Counted from the first letter of the stretch, positions 45,416-53,795 are shown. The stretch: DNA of 64,000 bases from Clostridium cadaveris (GCF_020911725.1 NZ_CP076620.1:748501-812500), one strand, 5' to 3'. Numbers and translations: made by a program. The notes: generated by a model not told the origin, from the letters alone.

Positions 45416-48223
45416 ATGTATCCGAAACTTTTTGAAGCGGGAAACATTGGCAAAGTTAAATTGAAAAACAGATTAGTTATGTCTCCTATGGGATGTGGAC
45501 TTGCCAACCTTGATGGGACTCCAAGCAAAGAAATGATTGCATTTTATGAAGCGAGAGCCATAGGAGGAGCAGGACTTATTATTCCAGAGATTACTAGGAT
45601 AAATGATGTACATGGTGCTGGGCTCATGAGACAGCTATCAGTAACAAAGAACAGACATATCGAACCACTTTCTAAATTAGCTGAAGCAGTTCATAAGCAT
45701 GGAAGCAAAATTATGATTCAGCTTCATCATCCAGGAAGAGAAACTGTGTCAGCATTATTAGGGGGACAGCCTGTTGTGTCAGCATCTGCAATACCATGTA
45801 ACTATCTTAAGCAGGAGACACGTGCTCTAACTACTGAAGAAGTCAAACAGCTTGTTAAGCAGTTTGCAGAGGGTGCAAAAAGAGTTCAGAAGGCTGGATG
45901 CGATGGAGTAGAATTACATGCAGCACATGGATATCTTTTACAGCAGTTTCTTTCTCCATATACAAATAAAAGAGAAGATGAGTATGGTGGAAACTTTGAA
46001 AACAGACTCAGATTTGTACTAGAAATAATATCAGAAATAAGAAAGGAATGTGGATCTGATTTTCCAATAGGAGTACGTCTTTCGGTGGAAGAATTCCTAG
46101 ATAAGACTGGAGTAAAGGAGGATTACATTCATATTCAAGATGGAATTAAAATAGCTATTGCACTTGAAAAAGCAGGAATAGATTTTATTGATGTAAGCTG
46201 TGGATTATATGAAACAGGAATGACATGTATTGAGCCTATATCTTTCCCTCAAGGCTGGAGAAAAGATATGATAAAAGCAGTTAAGTCACATGTCAGTATT
46301 CCAGTCATAGGAGTATCAGTTATAAGGGAACCTCAGGTCGCAGAAGGACTATTAGAAGATGGCGTAGAGGATTTTGTATCTATGGGGCGTACATGGCTGG
46401 CTGATGAACAGTGGGGCAGAAAAGTACAAGAAGGAAGAGAAAATGAATTAAGAAAATGTGTAAACTGCCTTCGATGCTTTGAGAGCTTAAATGAATATAA
46501 TGCACAAGGCGTACCACCAGAGTGTGCTATTAACCCAAGAATGGCAAGGGAACTTCAATTTGGAGATTTAGAATATGATACAGAAGGTCATAAGGTAGTA
46601 GTTGTTGGTGGTGGACCAGCGGGAATGTGTGCCGCAGAAACATTAGCAAGACGAGGAATTAAGGTTGTACTAATGGAGCGTCAGGGAGAGCTTGGAGGGA
46701 CTGTAAATTTAGCTAAAAAACCTCCTCTAAAAGAACACATGCAATGGATAGCAGATTATTATACAGTTGAACTCAAAAAGCTAGGAGTTGAAGTTAGATT
46801 AAATACTGAAGCTTCTAAAGAGAACATAATGGCAGAAAATCCAGATGCAGTTATAATAGCTACTGGTTCAGTATCAATTATTCCAGAAAGTATTAAAGGA
46901 ATAAATGAAAATAATGTATATACAGTAGAAAATATACTTAAAGATAAAACCAATCTTGAAAATAAGAATGTAGTTGTAATTGGAGCAGGACTTACTGGAC
47001 TTGAGACCTCGGAATATCTTTGTGTAAATGGGAATAAGGTTACAATAGTTGATATTTTAAAGCAGCCAGCACCTAATGCTAATCACACAAATGTTGCAGA
47101 TGTATGCTCAAGACTACAAAAATATGGTGCACAGTACAAACTAGGATATTCTTTAAAGGAAATCAAGAAAGATAGCATAGTGATAGAGAATATTGATACT
47201 AAGGAAGAAGCAGTAATAAATACAGATGCAGTAGTATTATCTTTAGGTTTCAGACCTGACAATTCTTTAGTTTATGATCTTAAAGACGTTGAAGTTAGAG
47301 TAATTGGAAGTGCGGTAAAGGATGGAACAATATCACCTGCCACAAAAACTGGCTACAAAATTGGACGTGAACTTTTTGCTAAATTAGAGAAAAACACAAG
47401 CTTTAAAATATCAAATGATGAGTTAAAGAACTTTGGCAAGGTTTCATTAATGGATAATCAGGAAGGTGTATATATGGCTTATCTTACAGATCCAGAAGCT
47501 ATTTCTAAAATACTTCCGCCACCATTAAAGCCATTCTCAATGCCTGTAGTAACATTATCGGTTTGCCATATAAATAATCCTACTTTTTCGGATGATTATT
47601 ATGAGGCTATTTTAGGAGTATATGCAATGTATGGTAAGAATCTTGGATTATATCCAATAAGCCTTGTATTAGGTGGTCCAGGTGCTGAAATGGCAGTTCA
47701 ATGTGGAAGGGACAATGGAAGTATTCCTAAGAAATTAGGGGCAGAGTTCGTAATAAGAAGAAATGGAAACAATGTTAATGTAGGAGTTACAAGAAGAGGA
47801 ACACAGCTTGTAGATATGACTATGGAGCTTGGAGAATACAACAGCCCGCTTACTTCAGTATTATATCAAAGTCCAGCACCAGGTAAAAAGACATATGGAG
47901 GTGGATTCTATTTCCATCTTGATAGAATTCCAAATAAAGAGGGAGTATCTAACTTTAAAAATGCAGCACTTTTGATGAATCAATGTGAATACAATTATAC
48001 GTCTTGGGAGCCAGGGTTAGTATCATTAGAATTAAAATCAAGCATTGATGATCCATGGGCTGAACTTCCAATTAGAACTATTATTGGAGGAGCATACTCA
48101 GTAAATAGTCTTTTAGTTCATAAACTTAATTTAGCAGAAGAATTAAATGCAGATGAAATAATAAATTATTTATTGACAGCAAGATATGACCGCACTGCTT
48201 TTATGGAAACAGGAAGAATATGA
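45416..48223 (+). CDS. Old Yellow Enzyme-FeS-FAD reductase fused to acetoacetate decarboxylase-like domain
   Basis: 935 aa. Residues 1-~345 are an OYE TIM barrel (NRLVMSPMG, HHPGR, GVELHAAHGYLLQQFLSP, NRLRF). Cys348, Cys351, Cys354 and Cys370 (CVNCLRC..ECAINP) form a 4Fe-4S site. Residues ~390-660 are an FAD/NAD(P) reductase (VVVVGGGPAGM, VVVIGAGLTGLE), as in 2,4-dienoyl-CoA reductases and BaiCD/BaiH-like enzymes. Residues ~675-935 match the acetoacetate decarboxylase fold, including IPKKL (Lys772, the Schiff-base position in the classic ADC peptide ending YPKKL). Such a fusion could reduce an enone or acid and decarboxylate or isomerise it. Substrate unknown. Confidence 0.85.
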   Translation: MYPKLFEAGNIGKVKLKNRLVMSPMGCGLANLDGTPSKEMIAFYEARAIGGAGLIIPEITRINDVHGAGLMRQLSVTKNRHIEPLSKLAEAVHKHGSKIMIQLHHPGRETVSALLGGQPVVSASAIPCNYLKQETRALTTEEVKQLVKQFAEGAKRVQKAGCDGVELHAAHGYLLQQFLSPYTNKREDEYGGNFENRLRFVLEIISEIRKECGSDFPIGVRLSVEEFLDKTGVKEDYIHIQDGIKIAIALEKAGIDFIDVSCGLYETGMTCIEPISFPQGWRKDMIKAVKSHVSIPVIGVSVIREPQVAEGLLEDGVEDFVSMGRTWLADEQWGRKVQEGRENELRKCVNCLRCFESLNEYNAQGVPPECAINPRMARELQFGDLEYDTEGHKVVVVGGGPAGMCAAETLARRGIKVVLMERQGELGGTVNLAKKPPLKEHMQWIADYYTVELKKLGVEVRLNTEASKENIMAENPDAVIIATGSVSIIPESIKGINENNVYTVENILKDKTNLENKNVVVIGAGLTGLETSEYLCVNGNKVTIVDILKQPAPNANHTNVADVCSRLQKYGAQYKLGYSLKEIKKDSIVIENIDTKEEAVINTDAVVLSLGFRPDNSLVYDLKDVEVRVIGSAVKDGTISPATKTGYKIGRELFAKLEKNTSFKISNDELKNFGKVSLMDNQEGVYMAYLTDPEAISKILPPPLKPFSMPVVTLSVCHINNPTFSDDYYEAILGVYAMYGKNLGLYPISLVLGGPGAEMAVQCGRDNGSIPKKLGAEFVIRRNGNNVNVGVTRRGTQLVDMTMELGEYNSPLTSVLYQSPAPGKKTYGGGFYFHLDRIPNKEGVSNFKNAALLMNQCEYNYTSWEPGLVSLELKSSIDDPWAELPIRTIIGGAYSVNSLLVHKLNLAEELNADEIINYLLTARYDRTAFMETGRI

Positions 48224-48243
48224 TAGAGAGGAAGGAAAGAAAA

Positions 48244-49020
48244 ATGAAAAATTTATTTGATTTAACAGGAAAAGTTGCCGTTGTAACAGGAGCTAGTTCA
48301 GGACTAGGAGCAGATGCAGCACTTGCATATGCAGAAGCAGGAGCAGATGTAGCACTACTTGCTAGAAGAGTTGAAAAGCTTAATGACGTGAAGAAGAAAT
48401 TAGAAGAGAATGGACACAAGGTTATTGCAGTTCAATGCGATGTAACAGATGAAGAAAGCGTAAAGACAGCAATAGAAAAAGTTCTTGAGACATTTGGACA
48501 TATTGATATATTATTAAACAATGCTGGAGTTGCAGTGCGTGGTGGAGTTGACAGCATGTCAGAGGAAGACTGGGATAAGTCATTTAACACAAATGTAAAG
48601 GGAATCTTCTTAGCTTGCAAATATGTAATACCACAAATGAAAGAAAGAGGCTATGGAAAAATAGTAAACATAGCATCAGTAAATGCAGTAATAGCTGATA
48701 AGAATGATATATTTATAAGACATTCATATAATGCATCAAAGTCAGCAGTATTAGGATTGACAAAGGGCATGGCAGCTTCTTACGCAAGATATGGAATTAC
48801 TGTAAATGCAATAGGACCTGCTTTATTTGAATCTGAAATGACAGCAAATACTTTATTTAAATCAGAACAATTCTTAGCAGGATATAATATGATGAATCCA
48901 ACAAGCCGTCCAGGTAGAAGAGGGGAATTAAATGGAACAGTAATTTACTTATCAAGTGATGCTTCAAGCTATGTTCAAGGACAGTTTATAATTGTTGATG
49001 GCGGCGGCTCAATTGTTTAA
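48244..49020 (+). CDS. Short-chain dehydrogenase/reductase
   Basis: ATG 48244 has GGAAGGAAAG upstream. The ~258-aa classical SDR has GASSGLG (NAD(P) binding), LLNNAGV, catalytic Ser in NIASVNAV, YNASKSA (Tyr-x3-Lys), and C-terminal GQFIIVDGG. The acidic/basic pattern after strand 2 (LLARRVEK) favours NADP(H). It follows the flavoenzyme fusion by ~20 bp in one operon, so it probably oxidises or reduces a hydroxyl/keto group of the same substrate, as BaiA partners BaiCD/BaiH in bile acid loci. Confidence 0.88.
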   Translation: MKNLFDLTGKVAVVTGASSGLGADAALAYAEAGADVALLARRVEKLNDVKKKLEENGHKVIAVQCDVTDEESVKTAIEKVLETFGHIDILLNNAGVAVRGGVDSMSEEDWDKSFNTNVKGIFLACKYVIPQMKERGYGKIVNIASVNAVIADKNDIFIRHSYNASKSAVLGLTKGMAASYARYGITVNAIGPALFESEMTANTLFKSEQFLAGYNMMNPTSRPGRRGELNGTVIYLSSDASSYVQGQFIIVDGGGSIV

Positions 49021-49080
49021 TTAACTAAATTATAGTAAAATAAAAAATTCTAATGATGCCATTTCCAAGTATTAATTCAG

Positions 49081-49112
49081 AAAAATCCTAGTTTTTACTG
49101 GGATTTTTTATT
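49081..49112 (+). terminator. Terminator after SDR gene
   Basis: AAAAATCC-T-AGT pairs with ACT-G-GGATTTTT around TTTT, followed by T-rich TATTTT. Confidence 0.8.
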
Positions 49113-49128
49113 TTGTAATAATTATTAG

Positions 49129-49149
49129 TTCGTATCTATGGATACCGAA
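49129..49149. promoter_or_regulatory. Crp/Fnr-type operator, activator position
   Basis: GTATC-TATG-GATAC dyad (49132-49145) with TTC/CGAA flanks. The TATAAT at 49168-49173 has no -35 hexamer at 17 bp (CCGAAT); the operator centre is ~41 bp upstream of the expected transcription start, the class II activator position. The same dyad recurs before the Crp/Fnr gene at 52636-52656. Confidence 0.7.
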
Positions 49150-49167
49150 TAAGATAAAGGATAACAA

Positions 49168-49173
49168 TATAAT
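49168..49173 (+). promoter_or_regulatory. -10 box of the DUF1858/hemerythrin operon
   Basis: Perfect TATAAT, ~40 bp before the DUF1858 start codon; the -35 region is occupied by the Crp/Fnr-type dyad, implying activator-dependent transcription. Confidence 0.6.
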
Positions 49174-49211
49174 TAAAGCATAGATTAACTAGAAAAAAGG
49201 AGGAATAAAAA

Positions 49212-49406
49212 ATGAAGATTTTAAAGGAAATGACTATTGGAGAGGTTGTTAGAAATTATCCAGATTGTATAGATGTGCTTTTCAGTTTTGGTATGGGGTG
49301 TGTTGGATGCCCATCTGCACAAGCAGAGACAATAGAAGAAGCAAGTAAAGTTCATGGTATAGATGTTGAAAAACTTATTAAGGCATTAAATGATGCTGTA
49401 AGATAA
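49212..49406 (+). CDS. DUF1858 domain protein, 64 aa
   Basis: RBS AAAAGGAGG. The whole protein is one DUF1858 domain: MTIGEVVRNYPDCIDVLFSFGMGC, then GCVGCPSAQAETIEEASKVHG with a CxxC pair. These small domains occur beside hybrid cluster proteins, hemerythrins and RIC (YtfE/ScdA) iron-sulfur repair proteins; the N-terminal ScdA_N domain is related. Together with the hemerythrin two genes on, this is probably a split RIC-like nitrosative/oxidative damage system. Confidence 0.88.
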   Translation: MKILKEMTIGEVVRNYPDCIDVLFSFGMGCVGCPSAQAETIEEASKVHGIDVEKLIKALNDAVR

Positions 49407-49418
49407 GGCGGGAAGAAT

Positions 49419-50045
49419 ATGAGTGCATTTTTAGGGAAAATACATTATTGGCTATTTAATAAAATACAATTGCATGAAAAACTTATAGAAGAAATAGTTG
49501 GTTTGTCTGAAAGTATAGGTTACAACAGTGATGTAATAGTAAATGAAAGCTATTCTAAATATGGAATGCCAGTAGAAGGAAAATTAGAAGATGAAATAAA
49601 TCATTCTAATATTCATGGATGGCTTCAAGAGAAAATAAAAAGTGTAGAGAGCAGATTGGCATATATTATAACTGAATTACTGAAAAATGATATTCTAAAA
49701 CAAGAAGAAATTGAAGATGTTTTTTATAAAAATGCATTTAACACAGGAAAAGAACTTAATATAAGTGAGTACTCTCCACAAAATGTATTTAATTTGATTT
49801 TTGATTTTATGCTTGAAGGAATGCCTTGTGATAGAGTAAATGAAATAGTTGAAAATAGTGATACTATGATTCAATGGAAGACTACAAGGGAAATTCATAA
49901 ACAATATTGGGATGTAGTTGGAGGAGATGTCAATGAATTTTACTCATTAAGAGATTCATGGATAGAGGGATTTTTAAAGGGAATTGGTAGTAAATTTAAA
50001 TACATTAGAACAGAATCTGGAATAAATACAATAGGGCAGGTGTAG
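49419..50045 (+). CDS. Uncharacterised soluble protein in DUF1858-hemerythrin operon
   Basis: 208 aa with RBS GGCGGGAAG. No signal peptide or membrane span; predicted mainly helical, with many Asn/Glu/Ile and only one Cys. His residues are few (HYWLFN, HEKL, HSNIHGW, HKQYW), possibly relevant to metal binding. Tight spacing (12 bp before, 4 bp after) ties it to the DUF1858 and hemerythrin genes. I do not recognise the family. Confidence 0.6.
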   Translation: MSAFLGKIHYWLFNKIQLHEKLIEEIVGLSESIGYNSDVIVNESYSKYGMPVEGKLEDEINHSNIHGWLQEKIKSVESRLAYIITELLKNDILKQEEIEDVFYKNAFNTGKELNISEYSPQNVFNLIFDFMLEGMPCDRVNEIVENSDTMIQWKTTREIHKQYWDVVGGDVNEFYSLRDSWIEGFLKGIGSKFKYIRTESGINTIGQV

Positions 50046-50049
50046 TTAT

Positions 50050-50610
50050 ATGGATGGAATTGTATTGATGATAGATGAGCACAAAAAAATAAAGAGAATG
50101 CTTGATGTAATAAGAAAAGTATGTATGGACATCATGAATGGAGCGGAAATTGAGTTTAAGGATTTTGAAAATATAATTGATTTTGTAAGAAATTATGCAG
50201 ATAAACATCACCATGGAAAAGAAGAAAAGTTTTTATTTACTAAAATGGTAGATGAAATAGGTGGGGCAGCGGAAAAACTAGTTAAGTTTGGTATGCTGGT
50301 TGAGCATGATTTTGGAAGAATGTATATAAGGGATCTTGAAGAAGCACTTGAAAAATATAAATCTGGTAATGAAGAAGCAAAATTAGATATAGTTGCTAAT
50401 GCTGTATCCTATGCAAATTTATTATTTAGACATATAGATAGAGAGGATAATGTTGCCTATTCTTTTGCTAAAAGAGAACTATGTAAAGATACATTAAGCA
50501 AAATTGATATTGAATGTGAGGAGTTTGAAATAGAAGCTCACAAAGAAGGGCTTCAAGACAGGTATATCAAAGTTTTAGAAATGCTTGAGAAAAAATATAA
50601 TGAAGTATAA
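50050..50610 (+). CDS. Hemerythrin HHE-domain protein
   Basis: 186 aa with RBS GGGCAGGTG. Iron-ligand pattern of a four-helix hemerythrin: His in MIDEHKK, His-rich ADKHHHGKEEKFLF (HxxxE), EHDFGRM, and FRHIDREDNVAY (HxxxD/E). It should bind a non-haem di-iron site for O2, NO or iron storage/repair, much like the C-terminal domain of RIC proteins. Last gene of the three-gene operon controlled by the Crp/Fnr-type site. Confidence 0.92.
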   Translation: MDGIVLMIDEHKKIKRMLDVIRKVCMDIMNGAEIEFKDFENIIDFVRNYADKHHHGKEEKFLFTKMVDEIGGAAEKLVKFGMLVEHDFGRMYIRDLEEALEKYKSGNEEAKLDIVANAVSYANLLFRHIDREDNVAYSFAKRELCKDTLSKIDIECEEFEIEAHKEGLQDRYIKVLEMLEKKYNEV

Positions 50611-50669
50611 GAAGTAATTTCATTATGAAATCAGATATTATGAAAAAAGTTTATAAATTATAAATAATA

Positions 50670-50716
50670 GCAGCTTTTGTGATAAAATAAATATATCATA
50701 GAAAGCTGTTTTTTTA
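50670..50716 (+). terminator. Terminator after hemerythrin operon
   Basis: GCAGCTTTTGTGATA pairs with TATCATAGAAAGCTG with one bulge/mismatch, followed by T8. Confidence 0.8.
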
Positions 50717-50747
50717 TGAGAAAAAGAAAAGAAAGGTTAAAATATAG

Positions 50748-51107
50748 ATGACATATATTGATGTGATGAAACGAGATATAAGAAGAGATTTTTTAGTATA
50801 TGTGGTATCTCCAATATTAATAATAGTAATAACTTATAATGTTTATATATACATAAACGGTGATTCACCTCTAGATTATTTCTCTTTATTACTAGTATGT
50901 GGCTTGCCTTTTGGAATAAAAAATATGTTTAATATTTTAATTCCAAGTAATATTTCTACTCTTGTATTAAATATATTTATAGGATGCATTATAGGTGATT
51001 TTGTAATGATATGGAAATTAGCTTTAGCAATTTATTATTTAATATTAACAATAGTAAGAATTAGAAATTTAATAGAAGCTAAGCAAGAAAAGTATTATAT
51101 TAAATAA
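50748..51107 (+). CDS. Small membrane protein, 119 aa
   Basis: ATG 50748 follows GAAAGG. A charged N-terminus (MKRDIRRD) is followed by about three to four hydrophobic segments (LVYVVSPILIIVITYNVYIYI, YFSLLLVCGLPFGI, ISTLVLNIFIGCIIGDFVMIW, ALAIYYLILTIVRI). No recognised motif. Isolated between a terminator and a large hairpin repeat, so expressed alone. Function unknown. Confidence 0.6.
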   Translation: MTYIDVMKRDIRRDFLVYVVSPILIIVITYNVYIYINGDSPLDYFSLLLVCGLPFGIKNMFNILIPSNISTLVLNIFIGCIIGDFVMIWKLALAIYYLILTIVRIRNLIEAKQEKYYIK

Positions 51108-51124
51108 TAATAGAAGTAAAACAA

Positions 51125-51214
51125 AAGAGACTGTCTTAAAATGATTCTTCGAATCGTATTTGAACTGCTCCCTGTCTACTTGACAGGGAGCAATTCGATT
51201 TGAGACAGTCTCTT
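51125..51214. repeat. 90-bp nested hairpin element
   Basis: Outer arms AAGAGACTGTCT/AGACAGTCTCTT; inner perfect 11-bp arms TGCTCCCTGTC/GACAGGGAGCA around TACTT; intermediate GAATCG/CGATTT pairing. The whole element folds into one long rod between convergent genes. Similar AGACTGTCT-ended repeats recur in Firmicutes intergenic DNA; likely a repeat element that also terminates transcription both ways. Confidence 0.65.
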
Positions 51215-51258
51215 CTTTATTTTAAATCTAAAACTAATTTTTATTTATTTTTTTATCT

Positions 51259-51765
51259 TTAGCATAAGTTATATATTTTTAAAATGTTTATAATGCTAAA
51301 GCTAATAAAATTTCTTAAGCTATGGATAATACATACGACCCAAAAAGGTGATACTTTTTTTGTTTCATAAACTACAAAAGCATAAGAAAGGAACATACCT
51401 AAAATAGTTGTATGAATTACATAACTTAGACTGTAGCAATGTTGCAGACCAAAGATTAAAGCTGATATTAGAATTATAATTAAATTATTATTTTTTAATA
51501 TATTTATTTTTCTTAAGATTTTTATAGCTCCATATTGAAATAAAAAGGTCTCTAATAAAGGTGCAATTATTGATATAGCTAGAAACTCTATGATTAAAGG
51601 AGCTTGTGATATAGATGGATTAGTTTCGGCAATTTTAATATTAAAAATATCAATTAATAACCCCAATATATATGAACAAAGGAACATACTTAATGTAATA
51701 GTAACGATAAATTTGAAAGTAGATAAGTTTCTTAAAAAGGTATCTACTTTATTTAAAAATTTCAT
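51259..51765 (-). CDS. CPBP-family intramembrane protease-like protein
   Basis: 168 aa with four to five membrane spans. CPBP/Rce1 motifs are present in variant form: APLLETFLFQ in place of EExxxR (first Glu kept, second Glu is Thr, Arg is Gln), then FGLQHCYS (motif 2 His) and VVCIIHSLRNF (motif 3 His). Shorter than many family members (~220 aa). It may be a prenyl-protein-protease-like enzyme or bacteriocin self-immunity protein, but the altered first motif leaves activity uncertain. Confidence 0.75.
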   Translation of the reverse strand: MKFLNKVDTFLRNLSTFKFIVTITLSMFLCSYILGLLIDIFNIKIAETNPSISQAPLIIEFLAISIIAPLLETFLFQYGAIKILRKINILKNNNLIIILISALIFGLQHCYSLSYVIHTTILGMFLSYAFVVYETKKVSPFWVVCIIHSLRNFISFSIINILKIYNLC

Positions 51766-51846
51766 AAAAAAACCCTCAATTAATTATTATATTTTAATTA
51801 TAACACAATGCCAATATAAACTCAGTATTTACAAGACCTTAAACAT

Positions 51847-51888
51847 GATAAAGTCATACAAATACCATTGGAATTGTATGACTTTATC
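51847..51888. terminator. Hairpin upstream of the CPBP gene
   Basis: Perfect 15-bp stem GATAAAGTCATACAA/TTGTATGACTTTATC with a 12-nt loop. It lies beyond the 3' end of the minus-strand Crp/Fnr gene (stop near 51926) and before the CPBP gene, so it terminates the regulator transcript. Confidence 0.8.
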
Positions 51889-51925
51889 TATGCTCAGCAA
51901 GAGACATGACGTTTATTTTTTTGCT

Positions 51926-52621
51926 TTAATAGTCACAAAAACTTTTTAATAGTTCAATATCTTTTATCTTAAATGTAGACAAATGAAAATCAATAATACC
52001 TTCATCACGCATTGCACACATTTCCCTAGATAACGATGGACGTGATACATTTAAAAAATCAGCAAGTTCATTACGCTTTAGTGGAATAGTTAAAGTTGTA
52101 TTTTTCGAAATTTTATATTGATCTATTAAGTACAAAGAAATTTTTCCTCTTATAGATTTAAGTGAAAGATATTCAACTTTTTTGTTTAGCATTAATCCTT
52201 TATCAGATATTACTTTTATAAAATTTTGAAGTAATGAGGTATGCCAAGAACAATTTTTACCGCATTTAGTTATGAGAGATGAGTTTGTAATAAATAAAAT
52301 CTTACAAGGTGATTGTGCCATTACTGTTACTGGCCATGTTTTGCGGCTTGAAAATACAAACATCTCACCAAATAATCCACTTTTTTTTATTAATGACATC
52401 ACTACTCTGTCTCCGTTAACATTTTCCTTAGTGATAATTACTTCTCCTTCTAAGACTAATCCAAATTCATTAATTGTGTCGCCAGAATTTATTATAAATT
52501 CATTTTTGTCATAATTAACTATATTAGGAGTCAAGCAGTTGAAAAGTAAGGGGATTTCATTATCATTTATACTATTAAATAAAGGTGATTTTTTAATAAC
52601 GTCAATATACTTATTTATCAT
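51926..52621 (-). CDS. Crp/Fnr-family regulator controlling hemerythrin operon (predicted)
   Basis: ATG 52621 has AAAGGATGGA upstream. The ~231-aa protein has a cNMP-binding-like barrel (EFIINSGDTINEFGLVLEGEV, SGLFGEMFVFSSRKTWPVTVMA) and a C-terminal HTH (KRNELADFLNVSRPSLSREM). A Cys pair (GKNCSW, plus CKIL) could sense redox but is not an FNR cluster motif. A copy of the GTATC-N4-GATAC operator lies between its own promoter (TTGTCA-N17-TATTAT) and start codon, implying negative autoregulation, while the copy before the DUF1858 operon suits activation. Confidence 0.85.
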   Translation of the reverse strand: MINKYIDVIKKSPLFNSINDNEIPLLFNCLTPNIVNYDKNEFIINSGDTINEFGLVLEGEVIITKENVNGDRVVMSLIKKSGLFGEMFVFSSRKTWPVTVMAQSPCKILFITNSSLITKCGKNCSWHTSLLQNFIKVISDKGLMLNKKVEYLSLKSIRGKISLYLIDQYKISKNTTLTIPLKRNELADFLNVSRPSLSREMCAMRDEGIIDFHLSTFKIKDIELLKSFCDY

Positions 52622-52635
52622 ATAAAATCCATCCT

Positions 52636-52656
52636 TTTGTATCTTTAGATACCAAA
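52636..52656. promoter_or_regulatory. Crp/Fnr-type operator, autoregulatory position
   Basis: GTATC-TTTA-GATAC (52639-52652) with TTT/CAAA flanks, matching the 49129-49149 site including the extra CC/AA flank. On the minus strand it falls ~8-28 bases after the start predicted from TTGTCA (52699-52694)-N17-TATTAT (52676-52671), so bound protein would block its own gene. Confidence 0.7.
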
Positions 52657-52877
52657 TCATTTTAATAAATATAATATAATAACTGCATATAAATGACAAG
52701 ACTCTAATTTAGAAATAAAATATTATATTCCCTTTTTGTCATAAAACAGCTTTATATAAAAGTTTTAAAATTACCCTTTTTTCGAATGAATAACATAAAA
52801 GGAAATAGTGGCATAAATGCTAAAATTTAATCAACACTTATAAAAATATATTTTAGGGAGAAGGGAGAAAATATAAT

Positions 52878-53762
52878 ATGGATTTATTTGCATTAATCGC
52901 ATCATTTGGGGGAGGGGTAATAGGAGCTTATATGGGAGCACTTCCATCATTTATATTAACGGGAGTTCTTGCAATCGTAGGTGCAATCGTATCAATGTCT
53001 GGAGGAGCAGATATGACAGTAGGATATGTGACTTTTGGATCTTACTTAGGACCACATATCGCTTTTGCAGGAGGAGTTGCAGCAGCAGCATATGCTGGAA
53101 AAACGAAAAAAATAGAAAGTGGAACTGATATTTTATCATCCCTTAATGGTTTATCAGATCCTATAACATTAGTTGTAGGAGGAGTCTTTGGTGTTTTAGG
53201 ATTCTTTATACATTATTTAATAGGTCAAGTACTTCATCTTAATACAGATCTTCCTGCTATTACAGTAATTATATCAGCGATTATTGTGCGTCTTGTATTT
53301 GGAAGAAGTGGACTTATTGGAAAAGCAAATCAAGGTGAGAAACGTGAGTATTTTACTGGTGGTAAAGGCTGTATATGTAATATCTTATTAGGACTAGGTT
53401 TAGGTACTGCTATAGGATTTATATATCAAACATTAATAAATGCTGGAGCTAATGAAATCGTTATAGGTAGCTATCCAATACTTTGTTTTGGTATTGCTGC
53501 ATTTTCTCTTATTTTTACTCAAACAGGATTTGCAACTCCAGCTACTCATCACATTGCTTTAATTTCAGCTTTAGCTGTAGTTTCGTCAGGAAATCCTATC
53601 ATGGGAGTTGTATTTGGCATTCTTACATCTTTATTTGGTGACTTTATAGGAAAGACATTTAATAGCTATTGTGATACACATATTGACCCACCTGCATTTA
53701 CAATTTTTATATTTGCGTTTATTGTAAACGTAATATTCGGAGTTGGAATCTTCACGATTTAG
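52878..53762 (+). CDS. Polytopic membrane protein, unassigned permease-like
   Basis: 294 aa with a strong RBS (AGGGAGAAGGGAG). Very hydrophobic, about eight to nine spans rich in Gly/Ala, starting LFALIASFGGGVIGAYMGAL. A single hydrophilic loop (GKANQGEKREYFTGGKGC) sits mid-protein, and TPATHHIALISALAV has polar residues within a span. Resembles conserved clostridial membrane proteins of unknown role, possibly a small-solute channel. It is followed by a small Cys4 protein and precedes a microcompartment locus. No substrate can be assigned. Confidence 0.7.
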   Translation: MDLFALIASFGGGVIGAYMGALPSFILTGVLAIVGAIVSMSGGADMTVGYVTFGSYLGPHIAFAGGVAAAAYAGKTKKIESGTDILSSLNGLSDPITLVVGGVFGVLGFFIHYLIGQVLHLNTDLPAITVIISAIIVRLVFGRSGLIGKANQGEKREYFTGGKGCICNILLGLGLGTAIGFIYQTLINAGANEIVIGSYPILCFGIAAFSLIFTQTGFATPATHHIALISALAVVSSGNPIMGVVFGILTSLFGDFIGKTFNSYCDTHIDPPAFTIFIFAFIVNVIFGVGIFTI

Positions 53763-53795
53763 TAAAATTAAATATATTTTTATGGAGGAGTTATT

